Shown: positions 9,827 to 22,963 of the stretch, in pieces
How positions within the stretch are numbered: position 1 is the first letter of the stretch
Layout of the letters: each line of letters starts with the position of its first letter
NCBI RefSeq assembly: GCF_007655135.1
Contig: NC_045132.1
Span: 12,710,001-12,774,000 of the forward strand
Direction: 5' to 3'
Source: Punica granatum
Taxonomy: Eukaryota; Streptophyta; Magnoliopsida; Myrtales; Lythraceae
DNA: 64,000 bases
Translations under genes and position numbers: made by a program
Notes under the pieces: model-generated
Seen by the model: only the letters and a program-made list of their open reading frames with translations
Database searches by the model: none
What the model was told of the DNA's origin: nothing

Positions 9827-10768
9827 TGACCCATGCTAACTTTTTGTTCTATTTTTACTTTTTTACCCTTGCTAAATTATAAAATAACTTTTTTATCCTT
9901 TACTCAAATAATACAAACACCATTAAATTTCCTCCAAAATGATTGTACCCTTTGACCCTTTTTTTCTTTAGAAAAAGGCAACTGCTTATTTGTTCTTTCT
10001 TATAATCTTTCGGATTTGTGGCACTATTTCAAACCTTTTTACTATAAAAATTATCAGTCATGTTTTTTACTAAAATCATTCGCTCCATTGAACTCATGAA
10101 AAATGAAGTGCTTCCTTCGTTGGATGCTCACGGTCACAGTTCCTCTCTCTTATTTATCGCAGATCACATTTCCTCCCATTTACCTTTCGCTCCAATTTCT
10201 TTGTGTTCCTTCTATATTACCGACCAACCATTTAATTCATACAAGATCTTCTTCCATGCTCTGCTCTAATGTTCTACTCCGTTATATTTATTCCTCAGAT
10301 TTCGTTCTAATCATCAACCCATATACGTAATCAGGTAACTAGTCCCCATACTCTTTTTCTTATTTTGATTTTTTTAAAATTTATATCTCTTAGTATTGCT
10401 AATAGCACTGCAACAAATATAGAAATAATCGATGAAATTTTTTTTAAAAGAAATTGTTCTACTAATGTTTTTCAGCAAAATATTAATGGACATTCCGTCG
10501 GTAATTACCTTTAAAAATCCCGATGGAATTTCGGAGTAGGATATTATTGTTTAGAAAATAAAAGAGACACAGGGGATTTTCAAAATAAAGAAGTTTGTTT
10601 CCTTTACTCGTAATAGGAGGGAAATTTGCAATTTATAGAGACACCCTCCATTAAATGTTTGTTATTTTCATGTTATTTTGATCTAATGAAAAAAATATAT
10701 TCTTAAGAGATTATCAGATTCATTTTCTTCTCTTCCTATGTTTTCTGAGTCACTTTTTATTCTTGTTT
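9827..10768. other. AT-rich, nothing recognised
   Basis: Only short low-complexity open frames; no family resemblance. Confidence 0.3.
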
Positions 10769-11269
10769 GGGTTAATAACCAAAAAAAAAATTATATAAAC
10801 TTTTCACATTTTAACAATTTTAGTACGAAATTTCGATTTAATAACAATTCTAATAAGGCGTCAAATTTTCCATTAATTTAGACGGAATCGAGGCCACTGA
10901 GAGTACCGAGAATCCCAATTGGAGAGAGTGCTCTAGCAACCCCAAATAGGAGTGGTGGCCGGAATCGAGGCCCCCATCCCCCGAAATTGGGAGAACCGTC
11001 AAATTGAGGATTCTCTCGATTTCGACTGGTCGAGCCACGATCCTAGCGACCTCCCTCAATTGGGGTCGTCGGCGCCCTTCTCTCGATTGGGGTCGCCGGC
11101 GCCCTCTATAGCCTCGATTTCGTCCAAATTAACGAAAAATTTGATGTCGTGCTAGAATTGTTATCAAATCAAGAGTTTGTGTATTTTTAGGTTAAGAAAA
11201 ATGATTCATGCTAGAATTGTTAAAATATGAAAAGTTAAATTTATTTTATTTTATTTTTTATGGTAATCC
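10769..11269. mobile_element. MULE-type foldback element (501 bp)
   Basis: Arms starting GGGTTAATAACC on the left and ending TATGGTAATCC on the right share AACTTTTCA(C/T)ATTTTAAC at the tips and an inner pair around aacaattcta and the cggaatcgaggc/gcctcgatttcg blocks. The centre is GC-rich with a repeated cgattggggtcg(c/t)cggcgcc motif. The 9 bp flanks TTCTTGTTT (10760-10768) and TTCTTCTTC (11270-11278) match at 7 of 9. Confidence 0.65.
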
Positions 11270-12100
11270 TTCTTCTTCTGTACCTTTTATGCTCCCAAGG
11301 CCACCCGACTGTCACCATATAAATCAGTATCGTAACACCTGCTGCCACCCACTGCCAATGTTCATGCAATTGAGAGCATATGCGCCCTCCAGCACCTCTC
11401 TTCGTGGGCCAAGTATATTTTATTCACGGGCTTTGGAGGTGGTCACGGGCCTCTTCACCTAGGTGCGGGTAAATTTCTCCATTTAGGACGAAACCTTTTA
11501 AATGAGTTGCATGATTGGTATAAAATCGTTTTTTTTTTTACAATTTCGTAATTTTTTTTTTACAAATCATCGTGATCGACTACGTTCCGTCAATTCCATA
11601 TTAACGACATCAATATTTTCTAATGTGGTAGTTGACGCGTCAAATGCATCCAACATGGCTCAAACTTTATAATAAAAAATACATTTCCAAATTTTTTTTA
11701 AAAAAACTTCTCTCTCCTGTCCTTCCCCTCTTCCGTAGACCTAGATCTCTTTCTTCACCTGTGGAAGCATTTGGGTCTCCACTAGCTTGTCGATTGTCAG
11801 AAACTCATGATGGTTAGAAGTTCATTGGTGTCCTCTCTCCGACTTCTTCTCTTTTTTTTTTTTTTTAAATTTATTTGACTGAACCAGGGTGGAGGTGACC
11901 CTGCTAATGACCCCACACCTTATCGACCTCGCTAGTAGGCTCAAACTATGCCAGTGAGGTTCGTCGGGGGATGGGGTTGCTGGTGGGGGCGCCCCCACTC
12001 CGACCCAAAGATTTGGGTTCTCCCGTATCTCTCAACTAGGGCCGGCTTTACAGGGTGGCCAGTAAAGCAATTGGTTTAGGGCCTAAATTTTAGGCTATAT
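11270..12100. other. No gene; possible hAT-like end near 12030
   Basis: Mixed sequence with poly-T tracts (11850-11867). The stretch ctagggccggctttacaggg near 12027 resembles hAT termini of the CAGGGCCGGC type, but no partner end or 8 bp duplication was found. Confidence 0.25.
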
Positions 12101-13512
12101 TGTTGGGATTGATGTGTAATCTGTCATTATCATGGCATTTATATACCATGAGGCGTTTCTATTATCGTGTGGTTACATTATCATTTTACACGATAACATC
12201 CTTGGAATAATAGGTTCGATAAGTATCACGTATGACTTGATTGTGAAATCTTATCAATAATGAACACTATTCCTAAATTTTCCTTCAGCGAAGACTAGTG
12301 TAATGGTGATTGATGACAAAGTCTCACAGGTCATGGATGTACAGACATCAAGTCACACAAGAAGTATGCATTAGCAATAACGCGTACTAGACTGATTTAT
12401 CATGAGGCTGCTACGTGAATCGTTATGAGATTGTCATTAGCAAATCTTATAGCGATTATGATGCAGAGGTCCTTTGACTTGAGATTATTGTTGATTCCTA
12501 CATGCTATGTAGTATAATTTGATATTGTCAAACACCAACCGTAATAGAATGATTATAAAGGTGGTAATTGGGTATATTGCAGAACATTGTGAGGAATGTG
12601 AGTGACCAAAATGAGATTTGTCCCTCCTTCACAACGAGAGTGATATCTCATTGGCCCCATAGGTTGGTGAAGTCTAAAAGTGTATCCAAATGAGTCGATA
12701 TAGAGATATCGAGCTCATTTAGAACCAATAAATGAGATTGAGCCATACAAAAATGACAATGACTGTGCCTTGGGCTCTATCGAGATATAGAAGGCAAAAG
12801 GAACATGTTGCATGGTAACATAGTCCATAGGTTCGTCAACAATGACTTTCCCATTTTTGAGTGGTAGTGATGCATTGTTAGATGCCGCTCATTGTATTTA
12901 ATGTTGAAATGGAGATTTCAACATTACTATTAATGTAATCGGGAATCTACAAGATTACATGACACGACCGGATCGACAGATATGAGACAAGTTTCATCTA
13001 ATGGATGATTTATGACACAAGTCAAATTAATCGAAATTTAATCAGAATAAATTTACCGATTAATTGGATTTCGATTATTGGATTTAATGGATCGAATTGG
13101 TAGACGATTTGGATGTCAACACATGAACCAATGATGTGATGACAGGTGGTCTAATTTTTTTGAAAAGTGGCCCAATGATATGCCGATACATGGACCAACC
13201 ATGTGATGACAAGTGGCCCAATCATGTAAATCGACATGGACCAATCACGTGATGATAAGTGGTCCGACTGTGTATTGACAAGTGGTTCAATCGTGCGATA
13301 ACACTTGGACCAATAGGGATACGACAAATGGCATATGGAAGCCACGGGTTTGGGAACCCATCCCACATTGATTTGGGAACCCATCCATGCTCTCTCCAAA
13401 TCCCTGTAACTTGGTGCATTGGTTCTTGGTTTGTGCAAGTCAAGTTCTTGGATACTAGGTAAGGGTGGGTCATTGCATTACATACTCTTTGATAACAATG
13501 CTTCCTTGTTTC
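12101..13512 (+). mobile_element. Possible LTR remnant
   Basis: Starts TGTTGGGATT, a common LTR opening, and has the evenly mixed non-coding composition of plant LTRs. No matching second LTR, primer site or convincing TSD was found, so the right end is approximate. Confidence 0.3.
13105..13330 (+). repeat. Degenerate 40-45 bp tandem repeats
   Basis: Five or so units of the type catgtgatgacaagtggccc followed by a gacatggaccaatca-like half-unit. Confidence 0.55.
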
Positions 13513-14736
13513 ATATTAAAAGTAAAGTCAAAACGTTTACTTATATATAAAAAAAAGTCAAAAACATTTTAATCTCCAAAAATGACTATGAGATCAAGAG
13601 TCGCATATAACTGAGAAAGACCTACCTACCCTCATATTTACAGATTGCTAACTCTCTATTTAGACAGTAGCAGACAACTTCCATATGTGTGTGTATGTGT
13701 ATATACAACCAATCAGCAGCAACACATGGCCTCTTGCAAGGATGGATAGCCATGACATGACCAAAAGCAAAAAAGAAACTGAGCAAGTTCCAAGTCTTGA
13801 GCATCCAAAGGGGAAGGGAGCGCCTAGCAGAAGAACATGGATCTGCAGACATTCTTATGGAGTTTTGGCAACTGAGGGACTAGACCAGCACCCCTAGAAG
13901 TGATCCTGACATGGCTCGATGAAGCCTCTGAGGTTTCCTCAAACTTCATGAACTACCCCATCTGAGTTGTCGCTAGGTGAGCATAACAGATTGGAGTCTC
14001 TGCATGCAATATTACAATACAAGAGTTTTGAGTTGTCGAACTTTCTTGAAGGGACCGAGGTTTAAAAGTGATTTACTTACCTAACAGCTGTAGCGCTTCG
14101 CTGGTAACTGCAGTAAGATATCATCCATGGTTAGAAAATCTCTCTCTTTCTCTCTGTTAACATGAAAATGACAAACTAATGAACTCAATCAAACTCGAGG
14201 GATTGGACTTATTATTGAACTTACACATATGACAAAGAATGGACCAATTCCTGAAGATCATCAGCTAAAAACCTGATTTCATTAGGGAGGACATGGTACC
14301 CGCCTATTGGCTCCCTGAGAAAAATAAACCCAAACCTAAGGTTTATAACTGTGGAAGAAACGAGGCAGACAACTCCTATTTGCCTTGGCTTCTTAAGAAT
14401 GATACGATCATATCCTCACAATCATCCCAACATGTGTGTAGAGATAAAAATCATTGTTTTTAGGATGGCAAACTTTGTTGTGATAATAGTTCCTGAAAAC
14501 CAATGAGAGAGCCTAAGAAGATGCAGTAATGAGACATAATAAATCTTATTCAGTAGTCACAGATTTTAGGGAACGGTCCATACCAGGTGGAACATTACCA
14601 GGCCGACGAGTTTAGAAGAATCTAATGTGGTGATTTTTTTGTGCAACAATCACCACAAATTTGAGGGACCAAGTTTCATCCAAAAACTTGCATGCTTGCC
14701 AGCCAGTGTTTATAATACAAACATAAAACTTTAGTC

Positions 14737-14738
<2 letters not shown>

Positions 14739-14761
<23 letters not shown>
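14739..14761. repeat. (TA)n microsatellite
   Basis: About eleven uninterrupted TA pairs within an AGO4-like intron. Confidence 0.9.
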
Positions 14762-14768
<7 letters not shown>

Positions 14769-14961
14769 TTTCAAATGGAGAACATCAAAATTTTAAAAGC
14801 CAACCGTGTTAAAGTCATTATCTAAACTCAATCATTTGATCCGGTTCGACATTTAATACTTGTTTGAATTGCGACTCGCTAACACCATCCCTGGAATAAA
14901 CAAACAGGGTTGTGTGAATGCACAAAATGCAAAGTTTCATCCCACCAAAAATTTCTAACTG

Positions 14962-15726
14962 TGATGTGATTCTCGCCAAGAATGACGAGACCCGACAACT
15001 AAAGGAACCCAAGATCGTTTCACGATCAGATTTGAGTGACAAACCTTCAACCCGTTGTTTACGACAAAAACAAGAACCTTAGTATAATTGACCTCAACTC
15101 GTTGTTTAATGCGAAACAAGAACCTCGGTATATAGGAAGACGCCACAAACGGTGGTGGAAAGCCGTTTGATAAGTCAATGATGAACGCCACAGAAACTTC
15201 CGATAAGTTCGAATTAGTTCTTCAAGAACCAAAGAGAATACTCTCATAATTTTCTGAATGTTCCTTTTATAAAAATTCACTAAATGAATATATATAGACA
15301 TAAACTAATCCTAATCTGGCCATATCTCTCGCTAAAGATAAGGAAAAATAAAAACCTAAAATATCGATAGAGATATGACTTAATCTATAAAGATATGAAA
15401 TCTAAATATTCTTAGAATATCTCCATTTGATTTAAACTTTAAACAAATCTGATTATATCTTCTCTTGATCTTTAAATATTATAGAAACATCCTCAAACAC
15501 TTGCTGAATTTAGCCGTGTCCGGAATCTTCTATAACTTGAATCAAATTCATGGATTTTTGTTGATCACGTGATTCATGTCCAATGGGCCTCCACGAATTT
15601 GTTTGAGCCCAAACCTCTTGAATCAGGCCGTTGAGTTCATCTTTAAACTTCTTTACTCGTACTCGCGTAATCGGTCCAATTGGAACTTGAACTGGATCCC
15701 TTGAAATCGTGCTACGATTTGCATCA
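14962..15726 (-). mobile_element. Solo LTR of the Gypsy family, inserted in an AGO4-like exon
   Basis: Reverse-complement match over its length to the LTRs at 2396-3186 and 7098-7956, from TGATGCAAATCG (15726) to the GAATCACATCA end (14962). No primer site or internal region is adjacent. Flanks AACTG (14957-14961) and AATTG (15727-15731) match at 4 of 5 bases, consistent with an aged 5 bp target duplication. It carries one copy of the 24 bp coding repeat. It splits the exon after VNDQYL. Confidence 0.88.
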
Positions 15727-17727
15727 AATTGTGTCATAGATATTGATCATTCACCCTTGTGGGAGCGATGCCCTGAGTAATGATGCCATAGACTGAAAGG
15801 GTCTTCTTCTTCCAGGGACCTAAGAACTTGAATTTAATGTCAAAACGCTACTCCGCAAGCTCGGAGCAGAACAATATTAAGGAAACAAACCATAGAGATC
15901 TAAATTCTTCCTCTCTGGAAGCAAACAAAGAATGAACTGCTGATCGCCACGAAGTCTGTCCTGCATCTTGTCTAAGATCTTTTCCACCCTAATAACAGGG
16001 GGTGCACGCCTAAGTTCCGAGTCCTCGTTGCATGTGTGATGGGGTTGATCAATGGACTAAGTGAAGAGAACACAACGAGAAACTAGTCAATCAGTTTTTG
16101 ATATCTAGAGCAATCGAATCCTCGATAGAAACCAAATATTATAATAAATTTGGAGCAGAGGAGATCACAAAACTTACAATTCCTTTCATATTCCCACATC
16201 TAATCAAGTCTCTGATAAGACTATCCACATTGCATATAGTAGAGGAGTTTGCAATGGTCCATGTTCGTATTCTTTTTGGCTCGACCAATTTCTATTCAGC
16301 CATATCAAGATGTCAGATGAAACAAATAAGAATGGACTGTCAGGCTAAGAGAGTTTTTCGCACCTTCCTGTTAAAATTCCATCTTCCATTTTGAGGAAAG
16401 AATCCTCACCGTTGCCAGCTTTCAACTTAAATCGAAAAACAAGGAATTAAATTAGGGCGAGGAAGGACGCAATAAAATAAAGCAACAAAGTAATAATAGT
16501 ATTCAACTTGAAAGAACTAATGGACAATAAATGTCAAGGTTAATATATCCTGAACAATGATTACTAAAGGACCAAGTACAATAAGCTGCGACACATAAAC
16601 CGATAGACCAATCAATAAGTTGGGAAGCCGATTCAAGAGTACCTTAGGAGAAGAGAGAACACGCCCTTCGATTGGAGTAAAGTTAACGTTGATGTTAATA
16701 CCACAACGACGAAGCATGGGTTCCGCGCCATAATTATTCCTTCTAAGTGCATGCAACCACTAGATATATAAGAGTCATTGCTTTCAGTTGCTTATTAGCT
16801 ATGTCATGAATTCATAAAATAATAATTCAGGAGAATCTACATCCTCCAGTGCTCTCTTCCGCTCTTGAGGCTTCCAAAGAAGCTCTCTGCAGATTGGTTA
16901 AGTGCTTTTGTATAGCGCTGAAAGGACACCAAAGTGCAAAGCTACAAAAAGAAATTTAAACCATAAGTGAACAGACATCAATTTTCCACTAGCTTGCAAT
17001 TTGTATGAGCTGGATATACCTCAAGGGGAATGTATGTAGGCCGCTTCGGTTTTCCCACATCGATGCATGGGTAATCTCTTGAATATCTTAGGTCAATATG
17101 GCGATAATTGACAATAATCATAGACAATCACTTCAACCATTTCGACCTCTCAATTTCCATTTCTTTGTTTCAAAGAAAATCTATAAATGGCAATTGTCAG
17201 CATTCTATTTTGGTCCACCAGCTCTAGGAGAGGACATCAACAACGATCTTGACTACGATCCTGAAACTATAGCAAAAGAGGATCCAGTAGACCCCGAGTT
17301 ACTGTTCACAGCCGGACCAACAGAGTTAACCAGACAACTCCGAAGCACGATAGTGTAGAAGCCCCAGGGTTCCCACGCAGATCACAGAGAGAAGCAGGAG
17401 AGGCCAGACGACGCCTAATCTCAAATTAGCAGAAATCGGCTCCTGCAGCACTATTCTCCGCCAGCTCACCGGGTCATTAGAAAGTATCCAATATGGGACT
17501 CTAAAATCCTTCATGGTGCCCAACTGATGAATATTACCTTCGAGCACATTTCGCAAATCATCTGCTTGAGCCGGAGCACTCCCGAGTAATAACAGACGAC
17601 CTTTCCAATGGGGCTTCCGAGACACTGATTCAATAGGCGAGTTAAGGACACCCAATGACAGGTCTAGCCATATCTAAGGGTTTTCAGGATCATGAAACAT
17701 GTTTCAGATTGTTCTTCAGAAATCATT

Positions 17728-18080
17728 TGGGTCTCCCGAGTGACTCTTGAGTAGGAAAAAAAGGGTCCATTTCAACAAGAATCTCAAACAGAAGACCTGT
17801 TCGACGAAATGTTAATGCTCAAAATTAGGCCTGACCAATTCCAAGGACCCCAAGGACCAGGGAGGTCAAATCAGATCACACTGCACAAGTCGTTATCTTC
17901 TTGAGTGTCTCTCAGGCGAAAAAAATGGCTCATTTCAGATGGATTCTTGCACTGGTGGCTTGTCAGGCGAAATGTTAACACCCGAGCTCAGAACCAACTA
18001 TTCCTAACAACCCAAAAGGCTAGGAGATCATCTCAGTTTGGATTGCACAAATCACCTCGGTTTCCCGAGTAGCTCCAAGA
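17728..18080 (+). repeat. Two-copy repeat of about 180 bp inside the 5.7 kb element
   Basis: Units share gggtctcccgagtgactctt/ggtttcccgagtagctcc starts, a cagg or tgttcgacgaaatgttaa block and a cagatcacactgcacaagtc/ggattgcacaaatcacct end, strongly diverged. Confidence 0.5.
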
Positions 18081-18499
18081 CGGTCTCAAACGCCGTCCAA
18101 CAAACCCTCGGGATCCATTTTTGAAAAACGGAGAACAGAACATGTTTCCAGCCATCTCGAGCCACTAAGGAAACAGTAAGAGAAGTCCGACTTCAGATTT
18201 TCGAGACGTCTCTGGTTCTCCGTTTGTGGTGGAAGCTGCGGATTTAATTGTTCCATCTCAACAATAGAGCATACCAAAACGACCGAATCGACAGAAACAG
18301 TTAACTTTGCTCAGATCACACGAATCGAGCAAAACCGACTCCCGAGCCCCGGGTTCCCCAAGTCATCGACCTAAGCGAAGCATAACTTGGGCTCATTAGA
18401 ATCCTCTCCTCGCTACGATCGACAATACGCCATCCACTCGGGTCACAAATTCCAAATTTGCCCTCGATCGAGACCTGAGCATAACGACTCCCTTTCTTC

Positions 18500-19010
18500 C
18501 ATTTAATGGGCCCCAAACATATTTCCCATCCACCCATCACTTCCCTTCTTCTCTTTTCTTCCATCCACTCTTATACACCTATATACATCCTCCACATATA
18601 CATACACACTTATTATTCATCCATCCCCAGCATTCTATCCTCTTACGATTCCTTCTCCTCCAATCACAACTCACTAGAATTTTCTTCCAACCAATCACCA
18701 TTCACCTTATCTTCATCTTATCCCACCCCCATACATACATAAACATAAACACATCTCCCATCCACTCATCATTTTCTTCCATCAACTCTCATACACCTCT
18801 ACATACATATACATTCTATCTTCCCATCCAAACACAATCTCATCTCCTCCAAACACCATCTAACACCTCACCGTTCTCTATTCAATATATTCTTCAATAT
18901 ACCTAAAATCAACTACCATTCTTCAACCAATCTTCAACTATCAACTTCTCTCTCTAACTCTCACTCTCTCTCAACTCTCAAAACTCTATCAAACTCCCTC
19001 TAAATTCCCA
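18500..19010 (+). repeat. C/T/A-rich low-complexity tract
   Basis: A long run of catccactc, tacatacac and cttctctct words with almost no G on the plus strand. Non-coding part of the 5.7 kb element, comparable to a retroelement leader region. Confidence 0.5.
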
Positions 19011-19699
19011 ATTTCGATCAACATAACAACAGACACTCTCCAAGGCCAAAACCGGCCAAAATTATTGGAAATCCACATAGTTTTCCGATGACTGCCTCCC
19101 CACCCCACTCGAACTTCGAACAAACTACATACCCCTCTTGTTTTCGACCTTCCAAGTCCGTTGGAGGTGTAATTTTCATCATTTAAGATGTCGTTTCAGC
19201 TCTATCCAAAACCGCTCTTTTCAAGCTTTTCCTGATCTCCGGTGAGCCTCCTTCCTCCACGACTTTGATGAATCGTGCCCACACTCTTTGACGGGCCACC
19301 CACTACCCTCACTCTTCCTGTGCAAGGAGATCACGGTCCAAGAGCCACTCCATCGGGCAAAACCTCATCCCAAGCCTCTTCCTCACGCGGGTCTCTCTCT
19401 TTTCCTGGTTTTCCTTTTTTTTTTCTCCTCCGGTCAGTGCAGGGTCCAATGGTCCACACACCACCTCTGACCTCACAGGGGGTTCCTAAGCTGCTGTAAA
19501 CTACCGTGAGCAGCAGCTACACCCACCTCCCAATTCCCGTTCACCTGAGGGTCTCTCTTGGCTCCCTCATAGCCACGGGTGGCAGCAGCCTCTTTAGGGT
19601 TACTTCAAGCTTTCAAATCACCTCATACACGCCCTGAGGCATAGGTATAACTTCCCGACCCTTAAAGGAGTAGGTCTTTCCAATTTCATCGCATTTGTG

Positions 19700-20460
19700 G
19701 GGCATAAGGCGAAGATCAGGGAAGATGAGACCATCCCGACTCAAGTCGAGTCAAGAGAGGTTTTGTCCCTACCTATTTGGGTGAGGCCAAGACCTCTCCC
19801 GACCCAGCTTGAGTCGGCCATGGCCTCATTGGCCTCGATTCGACTTTATTTCGTGTTTTTACCATACCTTGTTGTGCAAGCCAACACCTACTTAGTGTGT
19901 ATTTGTCTAATATGATGTATAATATGTTGTGCATGCAGGAAACGGTCTAAATCGGGGTGAGGAGACCAAACTTGACCCATGATGGGCCAAGCAGACCTCT
20001 CAGCCATACCCTTGAGGGTGTGGCGGAGAGCCCCTCGGGCACTCACAAGTTGGGTAGTAGCCTCCCCGTCTCAGTCCAACGTTGTTTCTTGGTTTTTACA
20101 TTACCTTATTTTCCATGTTGATACCGTTTTATTGATTCTCATTAAATTTCGTGTTGCATGCCTCTTTACCATGGCGGTACCGACTTTATTCATGTGATTG
20201 CTCTTTGTCCTGTTTAATCGATGATGCATGCGAGAAATGACTTGAATTGAAGTCGGGAAAATCACAAGAACCCGAGTCGGGTCAAGGAGTCTCTCGGCAT
20301 TACACATGAGGGCGGGGCCAAGAGCCCCTTGACCCACCTCGGGTCCAAGGTGACCTCTCTTGCCTCGATTCAACCTCGTTTCTCGGCTCTTGTGTAATCC
20401 TGTTTTCCATGCCGACACCCTTTCTTCGATTAATTATACTTTAACACATTAATACTAAGT
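19700..20460 (+). repeat. About 290 bp tandem repeats inside the 5.7 kb element
   Basis: Three diverged units, each with a gactc(a/g)ag-rich box, a gaggccaagacctct or ggccaagagcccct box, ttccatg(t/c)(t/c)gataccg, and an atgcag(g)/atgcgagaaa restart at about 19935 and 20227. Confidence 0.55.
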
Positions 20461-22963
20461 AACTTGCATGGATTTGGGTCATGAGGACCATTGCAGGCCC
20501 ACAAGTGCCCAATGGGTTCTTGGCCATCCTTGTTGGCCAAGCTTCCTTGGCCTGTGAGGACCCATTATGGTCCTCGTGTCACGAGTCGTTAAAACAGTTG
20601 GGAATTAGGGTCAATTTAGGCGGTGAACCCATGATCGATTATCTAAAACCCACAAAACCAAAATAATTTGGTAAATCACTCAAATTAATCAAACACACAT
20701 GCGTGGTAAATTGGGACGACTCACTCGATTAATTAATCCACTCAACCTTTAATAAATCGCACAAACCAGTTAATAATTTGTAACCGAGTCGATAAACCAT
20801 GAACCGATATTCGCACCCTTTTCCAAACCCACATTTTAACAAAGCATCGAGACTTGTGACACGTGTAGCATGGATATCTAGGTAGGATCGCGCATCCTGA
20901 CTCGAGTCTGGGTCCGATTTGAGGCGGCTCGAGTCAGAGCACAGAAATCCTAGACCACTTCCGGATAGAGCGATCGGTCTCTCAGCTCCCTCAAGATCCA
21001 CACGACCCTGGAGGACCCTAGGGATCTGTTGATATCGACTACTGACCTCGATCCTTGTCGCGCAATCTCGAGTTATCATCACACAAACACATTTTTTTGA
21101 CTTAAAGGCACGACTATTTGTTTATGGATTACCGACAATCCTAAGGTTACAATGGTCGAAACATGCAAAGTCACGGGTAAAGACGGATAACCTGTGCAGG
21201 CGCAGGTCTCATCTGCATAGCCCTCTTTACCCGATCGAAGTGTTTCTGTCATTCTGACATAGACTTGGGTGCTTAGGGATGTGGTCCCAAGGAACGAGTG
21301 GGGAAGGCCGTGAAAGGTTGTTCGGTCCTTCATATGGTAAGAGTAGAGACCTTGACACTCCCGTGGTGTTTCACACCCTCACTTCCCTAAGTATGTGCAT
21401 AGATCGGGTAAAACATGAAAATCGACTAACTTTTAAACCTATCATAATCAAAACACGGGAAAATGAGTGGGACAAGACTTCAGGTTTTAAAACCTCAACA
21501 AAAACACACTCTGTCGTAATTTGTTAAATCTTCAGTGACATGAAATAAATTAACTTAAAATAAACTCACACATTCGGGACTTGACAACATACATCATATA
21601 TGTCAAGTCATTTATAAGCAAAACCGAATGCTACATACCGTTCCTAAGGCGGTTCATGACCGACTTTCACCATGCACAACACTCTGCTTTCATCTGTTTA
21701 GGGTAGAGACATGTCTGTCAAGCAACCCCGGTACATAACTTGATAATCATGTAAACATGACTATTAATACACACTTGTCTGTTTATCTGTTTTCTCCCGT
21801 TTTCATCTGTTTTGCTACGGTTCGTGCCCTAAGCCTTAGGATGCGACCAACACGGGGCCCAACGCCCCAGTCATCGATCATAGGGGTCCAATACCCCCAC
21901 ACACAATGAGCGCGCGCAACTTGAGTACAATATGGGGTTCGGCCTCAAGTCACTGTTTCAATCCAAGTAGTGTCTAAGCGAAGGACGACTCAAATCGAGA
22001 CATGTGAAAAGAGGTTAGAGAATGACCTAGGAGCTCGACTGAATCCACGGCTATCTCAAGGATCATTCGGTCCTCTTGGGATCCGTCAGTTTGTTCGGAT
22101 CTGATCTCTGTCAAATGAGCCCGCTCGCATTAATTTCAGTTTCGGTCTTCCAAACACATGGTGAGCGTGAGCGGAATATTGGCTGAACACGAACTGACTA
22201 GGATCCATTCATTGTAATTTGTATTTTATTATACGAGAGTACAGTGCAAGGACATTTATTTGTATATTCATTCTTGTAAGGATCCCGGTCGGCGAGTGAG
22301 AGATTCGAGAGTCGAAATAGGTCGAGTCGATTTAAGGGTCCCTAAGACAGGGGAACCTCACGGATCACGGGCTCGGTCCACACGGTTCACCGGTCATCAC
22401 ACGCTGTTTAGTCGAGACGCGAGGATGGTGGACCAATTCCCTGACACGAGGATTCGCTCCTCTTTCAGTCTCTTAACCTGAATCGATCATTTCCACGAAT
22501 TTATTGTATCAAAACGAGCCAAACGAGTGAAACTTAATCCATGCGGTAAATAAATTAAAAACGGCAAACCCTAGACAAACTAGAGTACTGATGTACGGGA
22601 TATAGGCCCGCATGTAATAAAAACCCCAAATTCGGAACCCTCAGTTCCGCAGACCATATGCCTTAGCAACTAGGTGTATCCGATATCCTTAGACTCGGGC
22701 CACTCCCTGACCCTCAACAATCGGGTCGTAAACAGGTAGTGGCGGCTCCCTTCTCATGCGTGTCCATCACGCGTCCTCCGGAAAAGTGGACACTCCCAAG
22801 CCGTACATCGTGCGCACGCATACGGGCCCTAATGAGACAAAATTTGAGTATGCACAGGCATCAATATTCAGCGACTACTTCTAGGGGTCTACTGTAAAAA
22901 TTATGCGCGGACGAAATATCTGTCAGACAGGGTACGGAGGAGGGAGAGGGGAATGGCACATAC

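Larger units (their letters stand above)
13824..17180 (-). pseudogene. AGO4-like: AGO4-like Argonaute, PAZ-MID-PIWI half (broken)
   Basis: C-terminal half of an Argonaute of the AGO4/6/9 clade, nuclear effectors of 24-nt siRNA-directed DNA methylation. Exons seen on the minus strand: 17020-17180 (LFSLKQRNGN, VYDY, RYSRDYPCIDVGKPKRPTYI), about 16853-16941 (LCTLVSFQRYTKAL), 16643-16759 (NNYGAEPMLRRCGI), 16364-16425, 16178-16291 (LIRDLIRCGNMKGI), 15891-16056 (RRAPPVIRVEKIL, FILCLLPERKNLDLYG), 15819 down to the LTR at 15731 (YGIITQGIAPTRVNDQYL), about 14825-14890 (DGVSESQFKQVLNVEPDQMI), 14584-14690 (VVIVAQKNHHIRFF), about 14437-14492, 14225-14314 (YHVLPNEI, DDLQELVHSLSYV), 14081-14107 (YQRSATAV) and 13824-13999, ending CRSMFFC. 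Damage: frameshifts in the 17.1 kb and 16.4 kb exons and near 14480; CAA to TAA at the residue after RFF and CAG to TAG after TTQMG; a solo LTR inside the MID/PIWI exon. Only about 70 bp separate the LTR from the DGVSES exon, so the PIWI segment with the first catalytic Asp is absent. Confidence 0.9.
17195..22860 (+). mobile_element. 5.7 kb LTR-like element in an AGO4-like intron
   Basis: Begins TGTCAGCATTC and ends ATGCACAGGCA (TG...CA). Flanks GCAAT (17190-17194) and TCAAT (22861-22865) match at 4 of 5. The donor at 22964/22963 (CAATT|GTATG) and acceptor at 17181/17180 (TATAG|ATTTTC) rebuild a Leu codon across it, so it lies inside an intron. The first 30 bp and the region from about 20640 to the end are related to 35564-39764 and 28530-40357. 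There is no gag or pol text and no second copy of its start, so a solo LTR of a very long LTR family (Tat/Ogre or LARD-like) is likeliest. If the end is 22856 (TGCACA, as in its relative) the TSD fits less well. Confidence 0.65.

Noticed and set aside
12027..12060. hAT terminus
   Set aside because: Sequence resembles a CAGGGCCGGC-type tip but there is no second tip or 8 bp duplication.
17098..17358. 86-aa plus-strand frame
   Set aside because: Crosses the junction of an AGO4-like exon (antisense) and the start of the 5.7 kb element.
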